Positions 14,949-27,814 of a DNA stretch of 64,000 nucleotides are shown here, piece after piece. Numbering within the stretch: position 1 is the first letter of the stretch; every line of letters starts with the position of its first letter. Under the pieces are notes generated by a model. That model was not told the DNA's origin, made no database searches, and saw only the letters and a program-made list of their open reading frames with translations. A program made the position numbers and the translations under genes. Source of the stretch: an uncultured Steroidobacter sp. (GTDB taxonomy: Bacteria > Pseudomonadota > Gammaproteobacteria > Steroidobacterales > Steroidobacteraceae); assembly GCA_938008435.1 (NCBI GenBank), contig CALLKK010000015.1, positions 1 to 64,000 of the forward strand. Reading direction: 5' to 3'.

Positions 14949-16868
14949 ATGAGCAAAGTCATTGGCATCGATCTCGGCACGACGAATTCGTGCGTTGCCA
15001 TCATGGATGGCGGCAAGCCGCGCGTGATCGAGAACAGCGAGGGCGATCGCACGACTCCCTCGATCGTCGCGTTTACGAAGGACAACGAAGTGCTGGTCGG
15101 CCAATCGGCTAAGCGTCAGGCGGTGACCAATCCGAACAATACGCTGTTTGCGGTCAAGCGCTTGATCGGGCGCCGTTTCGAAGACGATGTCGTGCAGAAG
15201 GACATCGGCATGGTGCCCTACAAGATCGTCAAGGCCGACAACGGCGATGCTTGGGTCGAGGTGCAGGGTAAGAAGATGGCGCCGCCGGAGATCTCCGCGC
15301 GCGTGCTCATGAAGATGAAGAAGACGGCCGAGGATTTCCTCGGCGAGCCGGTAACCGAAGCCGTCATCACGGTGCCTGCGTACTTCAACGACTCGCAGCG
15401 TCAGGCGACGAAGGACGCCGGTCGCATCGCAGGTCTGAACGTCAAGCGCATCATCAACGAGCCGACGGCGGCCGCGTTGGCCTACGGTCTCGATAAGCAG
15501 GGCGGGGATCGCAAGATCGCCGTCTACGACCTAGGCGGCGGCACCTTCGACGTGTCGATCATCGAAGTCGCCGATGTCGACGGCGAGCGTCAGTTCGAAG
15601 TGCTCGCGACGAACGGCGATACGTTCCTCGGCGGTGAGGACTTCGACAAGCGCATCATCGATTACCTGGCCGAGGAGTTTAAGAAGGAGAGCGGGGTCGA
15701 CGTGCGCCGCGATCCGCTCGCGATGCAGCGCCTCAAAGAGGCGGCGGAGAAGGCCAAGATCGAGCTTTCCTCGAGCCAGCAGACCGAGATCAATCTGCCG
15801 TACATCACGGCCGATGCCTCGGGTCCGAAGCACCTCAACATCAAGCTCACGCGCGCCAAGCTGGAGTCGCTCGTCGAGGATCTCGTCCAGAGGACGATCG
15901 AGCCCTGCCGCGTCGCGCTGCGCGATGCCGGCCTGTCCATCAAGGACATCTCGGAGGTCATCCTGGTCGGCGGTCAGACGCGTATGCCGCTCGTGCAGAA
16001 GGCGGTGCGCGACTTCTTCGGTCAGGAGCCGCGCAAGGACGTCAACCCGGACGAGGCGGTTGCCGTGGGTGCCGCGATTCAGGCGGGCGTGCTCTCGGGT
16101 GAAGTGAAGGACGTCCTCCTGCTCGACGTGACGCCGCTGTCGCTCGGTATCGAGACGCTCGGCGGCGTGATGACGAAGCTCATCGAGAAGAACACGACCA
16201 TTCCGACGAAGGCGACGCAGACGTTCTCGACCGCCGAGGACAATCAGAGCGCAGTGACGATTCACGTGCTGCAGGGCGAGCGTCAGCGCGCGGCCGACAA
16301 CAAGTCGCTCGGTCAGTTCAACCTGGAAGGCATTCCGCCGGCTCCGCGCGGCGTGCCGCAGATCGAGGTCACGTTCGATATCGATGCCAACGGCATTCTG
16401 AACGTGTCGGCGCGCGACAAGGCGACCGGCAAGGAGCAGAAGATCGTGATCAAGGCGTCGAGCGGTCTCAGCGAGGAAGAGATCCAGCGCATGGTCAAGG
16501 ATGCCGAGGCGCATGCCGAGGAGGATCGCAAGTTCCGCGAGCTCGTCGAGGCGCGCAACAAGGCGGATGCGCTCGTGCATTCGAGCGAGAAGGCGCTCAA
16601 GGAGCTCGGCGAGAAGGTGTCGCCGTCCGATCGCGCGAACATCGAAGCGGCGATCTCGGATCTGAAGAGCGCGCTGAACGGCGATGACAAAGACGTCATC
16701 GAGCGCAAGGCGGAGGCGCTCGCCAAGGCATCGGCTGCGCTCGCTCAGCAGGCCTACGCGCAGCAGGCGTCCGCGGGTGCCGAATCGAACGACGCCGGCT
16801 CGGCCGGCAAGGCGAAGAACGACGATGTCGTCGACGCCGAGTTCGAGGAGGTCAAGAAGAAGGACTAA
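14949..16868 (+). CDS. dnaK: DnaK, Hsp70 chaperone
   Basis: The 639-residue protein is full length. The nucleotide-binding domain begins IGIDLGTTNSCVAIMDG and carries VPAYFNDSQRQATKDAG, YDLGGGTFDVSI and VGGQTRMP. The linker DVLLLDVTPLSLGIETLGG leads into the substrate-binding domain and helical lid. The C-terminus ends with a Gly/Asn/Asp tail and DDVVDAEFEEVKKKD, as in other proteobacterial DnaK proteins. It binds unfolded segments with help from DnaJ and GrpE. Shine-Dalgarno AGGAG lies 8 nt before the ATG. A sigma-32-like promoter directly precedes it, so it can be induced independently of hrcA-grpE. Confidence 0.99.
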   Translation: MSKVIGIDLGTTNSCVAIMDGGKPRVIENSEGDRTTPSIVAFTKDNEVLVGQSAKRQAVTNPNNTLFAVKRLIGRRFEDDVVQKDIGMVPYKIVKADNGDAWVEVQGKKMAPPEISARVLMKMKKTAEDFLGEPVTEAVITVPAYFNDSQRQATKDAGRIAGLNVKRIINEPTAAALAYGLDKQGGDRKIAVYDLGGGTFDVSIIEVADVDGERQFEVLATNGDTFLGGEDFDKRIIDYLAEEFKKESGVDVRRDPLAMQRLKEAAEKAKIELSSSQQTEINLPYITADASGPKHLNIKLTRAKLESLVEDLVQRTIEPCRVALRDAGLSIKDISEVILVGGQTRMPLVQKAVRDFFGQEPRKDVNPDEAVAVGAAIQAGVLSGEVKDVLLLDVTPLSLGIETLGGVMTKLIEKNTTIPTKATQTFSTAEDNQSAVTIHVLQGERQRAADNKSLGQFNLEGIPPAPRGVPQIEVTFDIDANGILNVSARDKATGKEQKIVIKASSGLSEEEIQRMVKDAEAHAEEDRKFRELVEARNKADALVHSSEKALKELGEKVSPSDRANIEAAISDLKSALNGDDKDVIERKAEALAKASAALAQQAYAQQASAGAESNDAGSAGKAKNDDVVDAEFEEVKKKD

Positions 16869-16909
16869 GAGAGTCCTCTCTGGTGCTGCCGCGGCGGAGC
16901 AGAACGCGA

Positions 16910-16938
16910 ACCGTCTCTCGCGTAAGGCGAGGGACGGT
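16910..16938 (+). other. Stem-loop between dnaK and dnaJ
   Basis: A 12-bp stem (16910-16921 with 16927-16938, one G:U pair) closes a 5-nt loop. No U-run follows. E. coli also has a terminator-like hairpin in this spacer that lowers dnaJ expression relative to dnaK, and this one may do the same. Confidence 0.6.
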
Positions 16939-17006
16939 CGGCTAGTATGAGCGCCGCGAGGCGCTCTTTCCGTCACGCTAACGATCAACGGTCAACCGCG
17001 GCGCAA

Positions 17007-18137
17007 ATGTCCAAACGGGATTACTATCAGGTGCTCGGCGTCTCTCGGACGGCAACCGAAGCCGAGATCAAGAAAGCCTATCGCCGTTTGGCGATGAAAT
17101 ATCACCCTGACCGTAGTCCGAACGATCAGGAGGCCGAGGAGAAGTTCAAGGAAGCGAAGGAGGCCTACGAAGTCCTCACCGATCCGCAGCGTCGAGCGAT
17201 TTACGATCAGCATGGCCACGACGGTCTGTCGGCGCGCAGCGGAGCAGGCGGCTTCAGCGCAGCCGATGCATTCAGCGACATCTTCGGCGACGTCTTCGGC
17301 GATATTTTCGGCGCGGGACGTCGCGGCGGCGGCCGGCAGGTATATCGCGGCGCCGATCTTCGTTACGACCTCGAGCTCGATCTCGAGCAGGCGGTGTTCG
17401 GTCACACCGCAACCATCGAATTCACCACGCTCGTCGAGTGCGAGCCCTGCAACGGCAGCGGCGCGGCGCCGGGCTCGAAACCCGTCACGTGCGAAACCTG
17501 CAACGGCATGGGGCAGGTGCGCATGCAGCAGGGCTTCTTTGCGATCCAGCAGACGTGTCCGCGCTGTAAGGGCCGCGGCCAGACGATCAGCCAGCCCTGC
17601 GACACGTGCCTGGGACAAGGGCGCGTGCGCAAGAGGAAGACGCTGAACGTCAAGGTGCCCGAAGGCGTCGATACGGGCGATCGCATCCGTTTGGCGGGCG
17701 AAGGCGAGGCGGGTCGCAACGGCGGCCCGCCGGGCGATCTGTATGTCGAAATCCGCGTCCGCGAGCATCCGATCTTCGAACGCGACGGCAGTCACTTGTC
17801 GTGCGAGGTGCCGATCAGCTTCGTGACGGCGGCGCTCGGCGGTACCGTCGAGGTACCGACGCTTGGCGGCAAGGTCGAGCTCAAGATCCCGAGCGAGACG
17901 CAATCCGGACGTGTCTTCAGGCTGCGCGAGAAAGGCGTCAAGCCGGTCCGCGGCGGACCGCCGGGCGACCTCTTTTGTCGCGTCGTCGTCGAGACGCCGG
18001 TCAATCTCACCGAAGAGCAGAAAGATCTGTTGCGTCGTTTCGAGGAAACCATGCGCACGAGCAAGCGCAATCACAGCCCGCGCGAGAGCTCGTGGCTCGA
18101 CGGCGTGAAGCGCTTCTTCAACGCGATGCGCAATTGA
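17007..18137 (+). CDS. dnaJ: DnaJ, Hsp40 co-chaperone
   Basis: The 376-residue protein has the J domain (SKRDYYQVLGVSRTATEAEIKKAYRRLAMKYHPDRS) with the HPD motif needed to stimulate DnaK ATPase. A Gly/Phe-rich region (FSDIFGDVFGDIFGAG) follows. The zinc domain has four CxxCxGxG repeats: CEPCNGSG, CETCNGMG, CPRCKGRG and CDTCLGQG. The C-terminal substrate-binding domains are complete. An in-frame ATG 60 bp upstream exists, but ATG 17007 (MSKRDYYQVLG) is the family start. It follows dnaK, with a hairpin in the 138-bp gap. Confidence 0.98.
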   Translation: MSKRDYYQVLGVSRTATEAEIKKAYRRLAMKYHPDRSPNDQEAEEKFKEAKEAYEVLTDPQRRAIYDQHGHDGLSARSGAGGFSAADAFSDIFGDVFGDIFGAGRRGGGRQVYRGADLRYDLELDLEQAVFGHTATIEFTTLVECEPCNGSGAAPGSKPVTCETCNGMGQVRMQQGFFAIQQTCPRCKGRGQTISQPCDTCLGQGRVRKRKTLNVKVPEGVDTGDRIRLAGEGEAGRNGGPPGDLYVEIRVREHPIFERDGSHLSCEVPISFVTAALGGTVEVPTLGGKVELKIPSETQSGRVFRLREKGVKPVRGGPPGDLFCRVVVETPVNLTEEQKDLLRRFEETMRTSKRNHSPRESSWLDGVKRFFNAMRN

Positions 18138-18183
18138 CGTCTAATTACGCGCGAACTTGCATCTACCACATTTTGGATCAGGC

Positions 18184-18990
18184 ATGAGCTCCTCCTCGTT
18201 ACGCATCGCGGTCTTCGGCATCACCGGACGCATGGGCAAGGCCTTGATCGCGGCGATCGAGGAAGCGGCCAACGTCGAGTTGAGCGGCGCGTGCGCATCG
18301 CCCAGCAGCCAATGGATCGGGCGCGAGCTGGCGGCGTTGGGAGCCAAGTCCACGGCGAGCGTTGCGGCTACACCCGCAGAAGCGATCGCGAATGCGCAGG
18401 TCGCGATCGACTTTACCTTGCCGGAAGCGACGCGCGAGAACGTGCGTGTGTGCCTCGAGCGCAAGTGTCCGCTCGTCATCGGTACGACGGGGCATAGTGC
18501 CGAGACGCGAGCTGCAATCGAAGCGGCGGCACGGGCGATTCCGATCGTGATCGCGCCCAACATGAGCCTCGGTGTGAATCTGCTGTTGAAGCTCGTCGAG
18601 CTCGTTGCGGCGAAACTCGACGACGGCTACGACATTGAAGTCTTCGAGGCGCATCATCGTCACAAGAAGGACGCGCCGTCGGGAACGGCGCTGGCGCTCG
18701 GTGCGGCGGCCGCACGCGGGCGCGGCGTGTCGTTGGAGGAAGTCGCCGAGCATGCGCGGCACGGCTCGCAGGCTCCGCGGCAACGCGGCGCGATCGGCTT
18801 TTCGGTGTTTCGCGGCGGCGATGTCGTCGGCGACCACACGGTGACGTTCGCCGGCATCGGCGAGCGCATCGAGCTCACGCATCGTGCGAGCGATCGGCTT
18901 GCGTTCGCGCGCGGCGCGGTGCAGGCCGCGCGTTGGCTCCACGACAAGAAGCCCGGCCTTTATTCCATGCAAGACGTGCTGGGCTTGTGA
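18184..18990 (+). CDS. dapB: 4-hydroxy-tetrahydrodipicolinate reductase
   Basis: The 268-residue protein has the N-terminal NAD(P)H-binding motif VFGITGRMGKALI. The catalytic region is EAHHRHKKDAPSGTAL, with the conserved His-His and Lys residues. IDFTLPEA and GTTGHS match the family. It reduces HTPA in the lysine/diaminopimelate pathway, supplying peptidoglycan. The ATG at 18184 gives MSSSSLRIAVFG. An upstream ATG 27 bp away is less likely. It follows dnaJ by 46 bp and precedes carAB, an order conserved in Pseudomonas and relatives. Confidence 0.97.
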   Translation: MSSSSLRIAVFGITGRMGKALIAAIEEAANVELSGACASPSSQWIGRELAALGAKSTASVAATPAEAIANAQVAIDFTLPEATRENVRVCLERKCPLVIGTTGHSAETRAAIEAAARAIPIVIAPNMSLGVNLLLKLVELVAAKLDDGYDIEVFEAHHRHKKDAPSGTALALGAAAARGRGVSLEEVAEHARHGSQAPRQRGAIGFSVFRGGDVVGDHTVTFAGIGERIELTHRASDRLAFARGAVQAARWLHDKKPGLYSMQDVLGL

Positions 18991-19075
18991 TGGTAGCGCG
19001 CCCTGCAAGGCCTTCCCTCACTTCGCCCTCTCGCGTAGACTCCCGTCCCTCAGCACGCGGTGAAATTCTGTTGCA

Positions 19076-19103
19076 GCGGGATCGGCCTGAGAGCCCATCC
19101 CGC
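19076..19103 (+). other. Hairpin in the carA leader
   Basis: GCGGGAT (19076-19082) pairs with ATCCCGC (19097-19103), and an inner GGC/GCC pair extends the stem. It lies 44 bp before the carA GTG. A three-codon ATG-CGT-GTC-TGA frame at 19111-19122 follows. Whether either has a regulatory role cannot be told from sequence. Confidence 0.5.
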
Positions 19104-19147
19104 CGTCCGCATGCGTGTCTGAAACGACTGACATTACGAGGCTTTCT

Positions 19148-20329
19148 GTGACGACACCCGCTGTACTCGCCCTGGAAGACGGCACGGTCTTTTATGGGCG
19201 GTCTATTGGTGCGAAAGGCAACACAACGGGCGAGGTGGTCTTCAATACGGCGATGACGGGCTATCAGGAGATCCTCACGGACCCGTCCTACTGTCGACAG
19301 ATCGTCACGCTGACGTATCCCCACATCGGAAACACGGGCGCGAATCCCGAAGATCTCGAAGCCGCAGCGGTTTATGCCGCCGGGCTCATCATTCGTGACC
19401 TGCCGGCCGTCTACTCGAGTTGGCGCGCTGCGGAGTCCCTCGAAAGCTTCCTGCAGCGTGGCAAGGTCGTTGCGATCGCCGACATCGATACGCGCAAGCT
19501 CACGCGCATCTTGCGCGAAAAGGGCGCGCTCGCCGGCTGCATCATGACCGGCGAGAAGGTCGACGCAAACGCTGCCGTGCATGCAGCGCGGAAGTTCCCG
19601 GGCCTGAAGGGGATGGACCTTGCGAAGGTCGTCTCGACCAAGCGCGTCTATCAGTGGAACGAGGGTACGAACTGGGCGCTCGAGCAAGGCCCGAAGGCGC
19701 GTCCGGGCCAGCGCTTGCACGTCGTCGCCTACGACTTCGGCATCAAGCGCAACATCCTGCGTCAACTCGCCGATCACGGCTGCCGCATCACCGTGGTGCC
19801 GGCGCAAACGCCCGCTGAGCGCGTGCTCGAGCTCAACCCGGACGGCATTTTCCTCTCGAACGGCCCCGGCGACCCCGAGCCGTGTACGTACGCCATCGAG
19901 GCCATCAAGAAGCTGCTCGAGACGGACATTCCGATCTTCGGTATCTGTCTCGGTCACCAATTGCTCGGTCTTGCCTGCGGCGCAAAGACGGTCAAGATGA
20001 AATTCGGGCATCACGGTGCGAATCATCCGGTGCTCGATCTGACGACCGGCCGCGTGCTCATCTCGAGCCAGAACCACGGCTTCGCTGTCGATGAGGCCAC
20101 GCTCGGACCGAACGTGCGTGTCACGCACAAATCCCTCTTCGACGGCTCGCTGCAAGGCATCGAGCTGACCGATCGACCCGCCTTCGGCTTCCAGGGTCAC
20201 CCTGAGGCCAGTCCAGGACCGCACGATGTGAGCCAGCTGTTCGCGCGCTTCGTCGCGCTGATCCAGGAACGGCTGAACGCACAGAGTGCCGCGCGCGAAG
20301 CGGGAAAGCGTGCCGCCGCCGAGCGCTGA
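19148..20329 (+). CDS. carA: Carbamoyl-phosphate synthase small (glutaminase) subunit
   Basis: The 393-residue protein has an N-terminal domain starting AVLALEDGTVFYGRSIGA, with GEVVFNTAMTGYQEILTDPSY. The class I glutamine amidotransferase domain contains the nucleophile Cys in FGICLGHQLLGLA and the catalytic His in GFQGHPEASPGP. It hydrolyses glutamine and channels ammonia to CarB for arginine and pyrimidine synthesis. I chose the GTG at 19148 because GAGG lies 6 nt upstream and the product begins as CarA usually does. A GTG 33 bp earlier is possible. carB follows after a structured 100-bp spacer. Confidence 0.97.
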   Translation: MTTPAVLALEDGTVFYGRSIGAKGNTTGEVVFNTAMTGYQEILTDPSYCRQIVTLTYPHIGNTGANPEDLEAAAVYAAGLIIRDLPAVYSSWRAAESLESFLQRGKVVAIADIDTRKLTRILREKGALAGCIMTGEKVDANAAVHAARKFPGLKGMDLAKVVSTKRVYQWNEGTNWALEQGPKARPGQRLHVVAYDFGIKRNILRQLADHGCRITVVPAQTPAERVLELNPDGIFLSNGPGDPEPCTYAIEAIKKLLETDIPIFGICLGHQLLGLACGAKTVKMKFGHHGANHPVLDLTTGRVLISSQNHGFAVDEATLGPNVRVTHKSLFDGSLQGIELTDRPAFGFQGHPEASPGPHDVSQLFARFVALIQERLNAQSAAREAGKRAAAER

Positions 20330-20341
20330 GCCAGCCAGCAC

Positions 20342-20408
20342 GCGCCTGAGGCGCAGCTCTCAGCGCCTCACTTCCGAACGTTCTCGGCCCGACGTCCACC
20401 CGTCGGGC
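20342..20408 (+). other. Alternative hairpins in the carA-carB spacer
   Basis: GCGCC (20342-20346) can pair with GGCGC (20350-20354). That second arm, as GAGGCGC (20348-20354), can instead pair with GCGCCTC (20363-20369). The two folds exclude each other. A separate perfect 8-bp hairpin, GCCCGACG (20387-20394) with CGTCGGGC (20401-20408), lies 21 nt before the carB start codon. Confidence 0.6.
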
Positions 20409-20429
20409 CAGCTTGAGCAGAACCAGACA

Positions 20430-23650
<3,221 letters not shown>

Positions 23651-23654
<4 letters not shown>

Positions 23655-24127
23655 AGAGATCGCCTTTGACGCTGAAAGGCGCGGAACGACTACGCGCCGA
23701 GCTCAAGCGCTTGAAGAGCGAGGAACGTCCGCGCGTGATCCAGGCGATCGCCGAGGCGCGTGCCCATGGCGACCTCAGCGAGAACGCCGAGTATCACGCG
23801 GCGCGCGAGCAGCAGAGCTTCATCGAGGGGCGCATCAAGGACATCGAAGCGTTCTTGTCCAACTCGGAGATCATCGACGTCTCGCGCCTGTCGCCGGGCG
23901 ACAAGGTCGTCTTCGGCGCGACAGTGCATCTCGAGGACGTGGAAGACGGCTCGAAGGTCGTCTACCAGATCGTCGGCGATCCGGAAGCGGACATCAAAGC
24001 CGGCCTCATCTCGATTTCCTCGCCGATCGCGCGCGCCCTGGTGGGCAAGTCGCAAGGCGACGTCGTCGATGTGGTGGCGCCGAACGGCACGCGTTCGTAT
24101 GAGATCGTCGCCGTCCGTTACGAATAA
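23651..24127 (+). CDS. greA: GreA transcription elongation factor
   Basis: The 158-residue protein has an N-terminal coiled coil (LKGAERLRAELKRLKSEERPRVIQAIAEARAHGDLSENAEYHAAREQQSFIEGRI) with the acidic tip DLSENAEY. The C-terminal FKBP-like domain contains SPIARALVGKSQGDVVDVVAPNGTRSYEIVAV. GreA enters the secondary channel of RNA polymerase and stimulates cleavage of backtracked RNA. Its ATG overlaps the carB stop in an ATGA, so translation is coupled. The carB-greA link is conserved in Pseudomonas. Confidence 0.98.
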
Positions 24128-24155
24128 CTGACGGTCGAAAGACCTGCTCCCAGGC

Positions 24156-24187
24156 GACGGGCGCGACGGCAACGCCGTTCGTCCGTC
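24156..24187 (+). terminator. Hairpin after greA (terminator candidate)
   Basis: GACGGGCG (24156-24163) pairs with CGTCCGTC (24180-24187) with one G:U, and an inner ACGG/CCGT can extend the stem. It lies just downstream of greA. No U-tract is present, so termination would be inefficient or Rho-assisted. Confidence 0.4.
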
Positions 24188-24197
24188 ACAAGTGGCC

Positions 24198-24608
24198 ATG
24201 TCTCGCATCGCTCACATTCTGCTCACGATCTGGGCCGGTGGTTTGTGGACCATCTGCGGGTTCGTCGCGCCGACGCTGTTCGCAGTGCTCGGTCGCGAAA
24301 TTGCTGGGCAGGTCGTGGGGCGGTTTTTCTCAGTCGCGGCTTGGGCAGGGCTGCTCATCGGCGCCGTGCTGATCGCCTTGACCCGCACGCCGATTTGGGC
24401 GGCTCACCGCTCACTTACTGTCTTGATCGCAACGAGCGCCGCAGCGCCCATCGTGAGCGAGCTCGTCCTCGGGCCGTTGATGCACCAGGCGCGCTTGGCC
24501 GGCGAGATGGGGCGCTTTGCCCTGTGGCATGGGTTGGGAAGCGTGCTCTTTACTATCGCTTGCCTTGGCACGCTCGCCATCGTCTGGAAGGTCAACCGGG
24601 CAGAATGA
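24198..24608 (+). CDS. DUF4149 integral membrane protein
   Basis: The protein is about 136 residues with four predicted membrane helices (near residues 5-30, 44-65, 72-95 and 110-133). The N-terminus ILLTIWAGGLWTICGFVAPTLFAVL matches the DUF4149/TMEM205-like family. No catalytic motif is visible and the function is unknown. The gene commonly sits between greA and yhbY in Pseudomonas and relatives, as here. A GTG two codons upstream of the chosen ATG is an alternative start. Its 3' end overlaps the convergent yhbY by 17 nt. Confidence 0.85.
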   Translation: MSRIAHILLTIWAGGLWTICGFVAPTLFAVLGREIAGQVVGRFFSVAAWAGLLIGAVLIALTRTPIWAAHRSLTVLIATSAAAPIVSELVLGPLMHQARLAGEMGRFALWHGLGSVLFTIACLGTLAIVWKVNRAE

Positions 24609-24900
24609 TGCGCGGCTTGTTTTGGCGCGCGCGGTAGAACACGCCGACATTGCCGATGCGCTGAACCAGGACGCTGTTCGTCTCTTGGGCGAGCTGGTCG
24701 AAAATGGCGTCGCGTTCGTCGCGGTCGCCGACACGCGCCCTGACCTTGACCAGTTCGTGCGCGCGCAGCGCGCCGTCGAGCTCCTGCGTGATGGCCGAGG
24801 AGTGTCCCGCTTGCCCAATGAGCACGACGGGATCGCGTCCATGGGCGAGGCCGCGGAGATATTTCTTTTGTTTTTCCGTAAGCTGCATCTGATTTTTCAT
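24592..24900 (-). CDS. yhbY: YhbY, ribosome assembly RNA-binding protein (CRM domain)
   Basis: The 102-residue protein consists of one CRS1-YhbY (CRM) domain: LTEKQKKYLRGLAHGRDPVVLIGQAGHSSAITQELDGALRAHELVKVRA, with the GxxG-type loop. The C-terminus VLVQRIGNVGVFYRARQNKP is also characteristic. It binds pre-50S particles in E. coli. The ATG at 24898-24900 was chosen. An ATG four codons later is possible and neither has a good Shine-Dalgarno. It is divergent from rlmE (52 bp), which encodes a 23S rRNA methyltransferase, a functionally matching neighbour. Confidence 0.93.
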   Translation of the reverse strand: MKNQMQLTEKQKKYLRGLAHGRDPVVLIGQAGHSSAITQELDGALRAHELVKVRARVGDRDERDAIFDQLAQETNSVLVQRIGNVGVFYRARQNKPRIILPG

Positions 24901-24952
24901 CGAAGGTGGAGAAGCGGGCAGGCTCGCGGCGGGGCGCGGGTCGACCGAGGTT

Positions 24953-25585
24953 ATGCCTAAACGTAGCAAATCGAGCCGCCGCTGGTTACAGGAACACGAG
25001 CGCGATGTCTACGTGAAGCGCGCGCGCGAGGCGGGGTATCGCTCTCGCGCCGTGTTCAAGCTCGAAGAGATCCAACGCGTCGATCGGATCCTGCGGCCCG
25101 GCATGACGGTGGTCGACCTGGGTGCCGCCCCGGGCGGGTGGAGCCAGCTCGCAGCACGGATCCTACAGGGGCGCGGCCACATCATCGCGTTGGATGTGCT
25201 GCCCATGGACCCGATCGTGGGCGTCGAGTTCATCCAAGGCGATTTCACGAGCGACGCAGTCCTGGCCCAGCTCCAGGCCGCCCTGGGCGATCGGCCGGTC
25301 GACTTGGTCATGTCCGATATGGCGCCGAACATGTCTGGCATCGCCGATGTGGACCACGATCGGTCGATGTATCTTGTTGAATTGGCGCTAGATTTCGCCA
25401 AGCAGCACTTGACGGAGGGCGGTGACTTCCTGGTCAAGGTGTTCCAGGGACGGGGATTCCAGCCGTTCATGCAGGAGCTGCGGAAGCTGTTCGGGAGCGT
25501 CAAGGTCCGCAAGCCGCCAGCCTCGCGGCAACGTAGCGCGGAGGTCTACCTGCTCGCGCGCGACTTCAAAGGACGCGAGGGCTAG
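24953..25585 (+). CDS. rlmE: RlmE (FtsJ/RrmJ), 23S rRNA U2552 2'-O-methyltransferase
   Basis: The 210-residue protein is the size of E. coli RlmE. The SAM-binding motif is VVDLGAAPGGWSQLA (residues 53-67). The catalytic K-D-K-E tetrad is Lys37 (AVFKLEEI), Asp122 (MSDMAPN), Lys162 (FLVKVFQG) and Glu197 (SAEVYLLA). It methylates U2552 in the A loop late in 50S assembly and is a heat-shock protein in E. coli. The gene precedes ftsH, the same order as in E. coli (rlmE-ftsH), but here separated by 202 bp holding its own promoter. Confidence 0.97.
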   Translation: MPKRSKSSRRWLQEHERDVYVKRAREAGYRSRAVFKLEEIQRVDRILRPGMTVVDLGAAPGGWSQLAARILQGRGHIIALDVLPMDPIVGVEFIQGDFTSDAVLAQLQAALGDRPVDLVMSDMAPNMSGIADVDHDRSMYLVELALDFAKQHLTEGGDFLVKVFQGRGFQPFMQELRKLFGSVKVRKPPASRQRSAEVYLLARDFKGREG

Positions 25586-25716
25586 AGGAGGGGCGCGGTC
25601 TCATCGAATCCCGTAGGGGGACTCAGGGCAACGCCTAGTATGTGCGTGTGGCGCTCTCGGCTTACGTTGTAGTAGTGTGGCCTGCAGCGTGAAACCGTTA
25701 TTTTGCGGCTTGGTGG

Positions 25717-25746
25717 CTTGAGTCCTTTCTTCGTCTCCCCACTTTA
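25717..25746 (+). promoter_or_regulatory. Predicted sigma-32 heat-shock promoter of ftsH
   Basis: CTTGAG (25717-25722) and CCCCACTTTA (25737-25746) match the sigma-32 -35 and -10, with a 15-nt gap after CTTGA. This is the same spacing as at the dnaK promoter in this window. The ftsH start is about 40 bp downstream. Confidence 0.7.
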
Positions 25747-25787
25747 TTCCATAGTCTCAGGTTGCTGAGCTTCCGAGGATTCGAAAC

Positions 25788-27710
<1,923 letters not shown>

Positions 27711-27762
27711 GCGCACGCAGGCACAGGCGACGCTCGTTGCCTGTCCCAAGGCCTCTCTGGAG

Positions 27763-27791
27763 AATGCCGGCCCGTGCCGGCATTTTCTTTT
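27763..27791 (+). terminator. Intrinsic terminator after ftsH
   Basis: AATGCCGGC (27763-27771) pairs perfectly with GCCGGCATT (27776-27784) around CCGT. It is followed by a T-rich tract (TTCTTTT). This is a strong Rho-independent terminator, so folP-glmM must have some readthrough or a promoter close to folP. Confidence 0.88.
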
Positions 27792-27814
27792 GCGTCTGAG
27801 CCCTAGAGTCTTCC

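Noticed and set aside
19111..19122. Leader peptide for carA attenuation
   Set aside because: Three codons are too few to support ribosome-mediated attenuation, so it was kept only as a remark under the leader hairpin.
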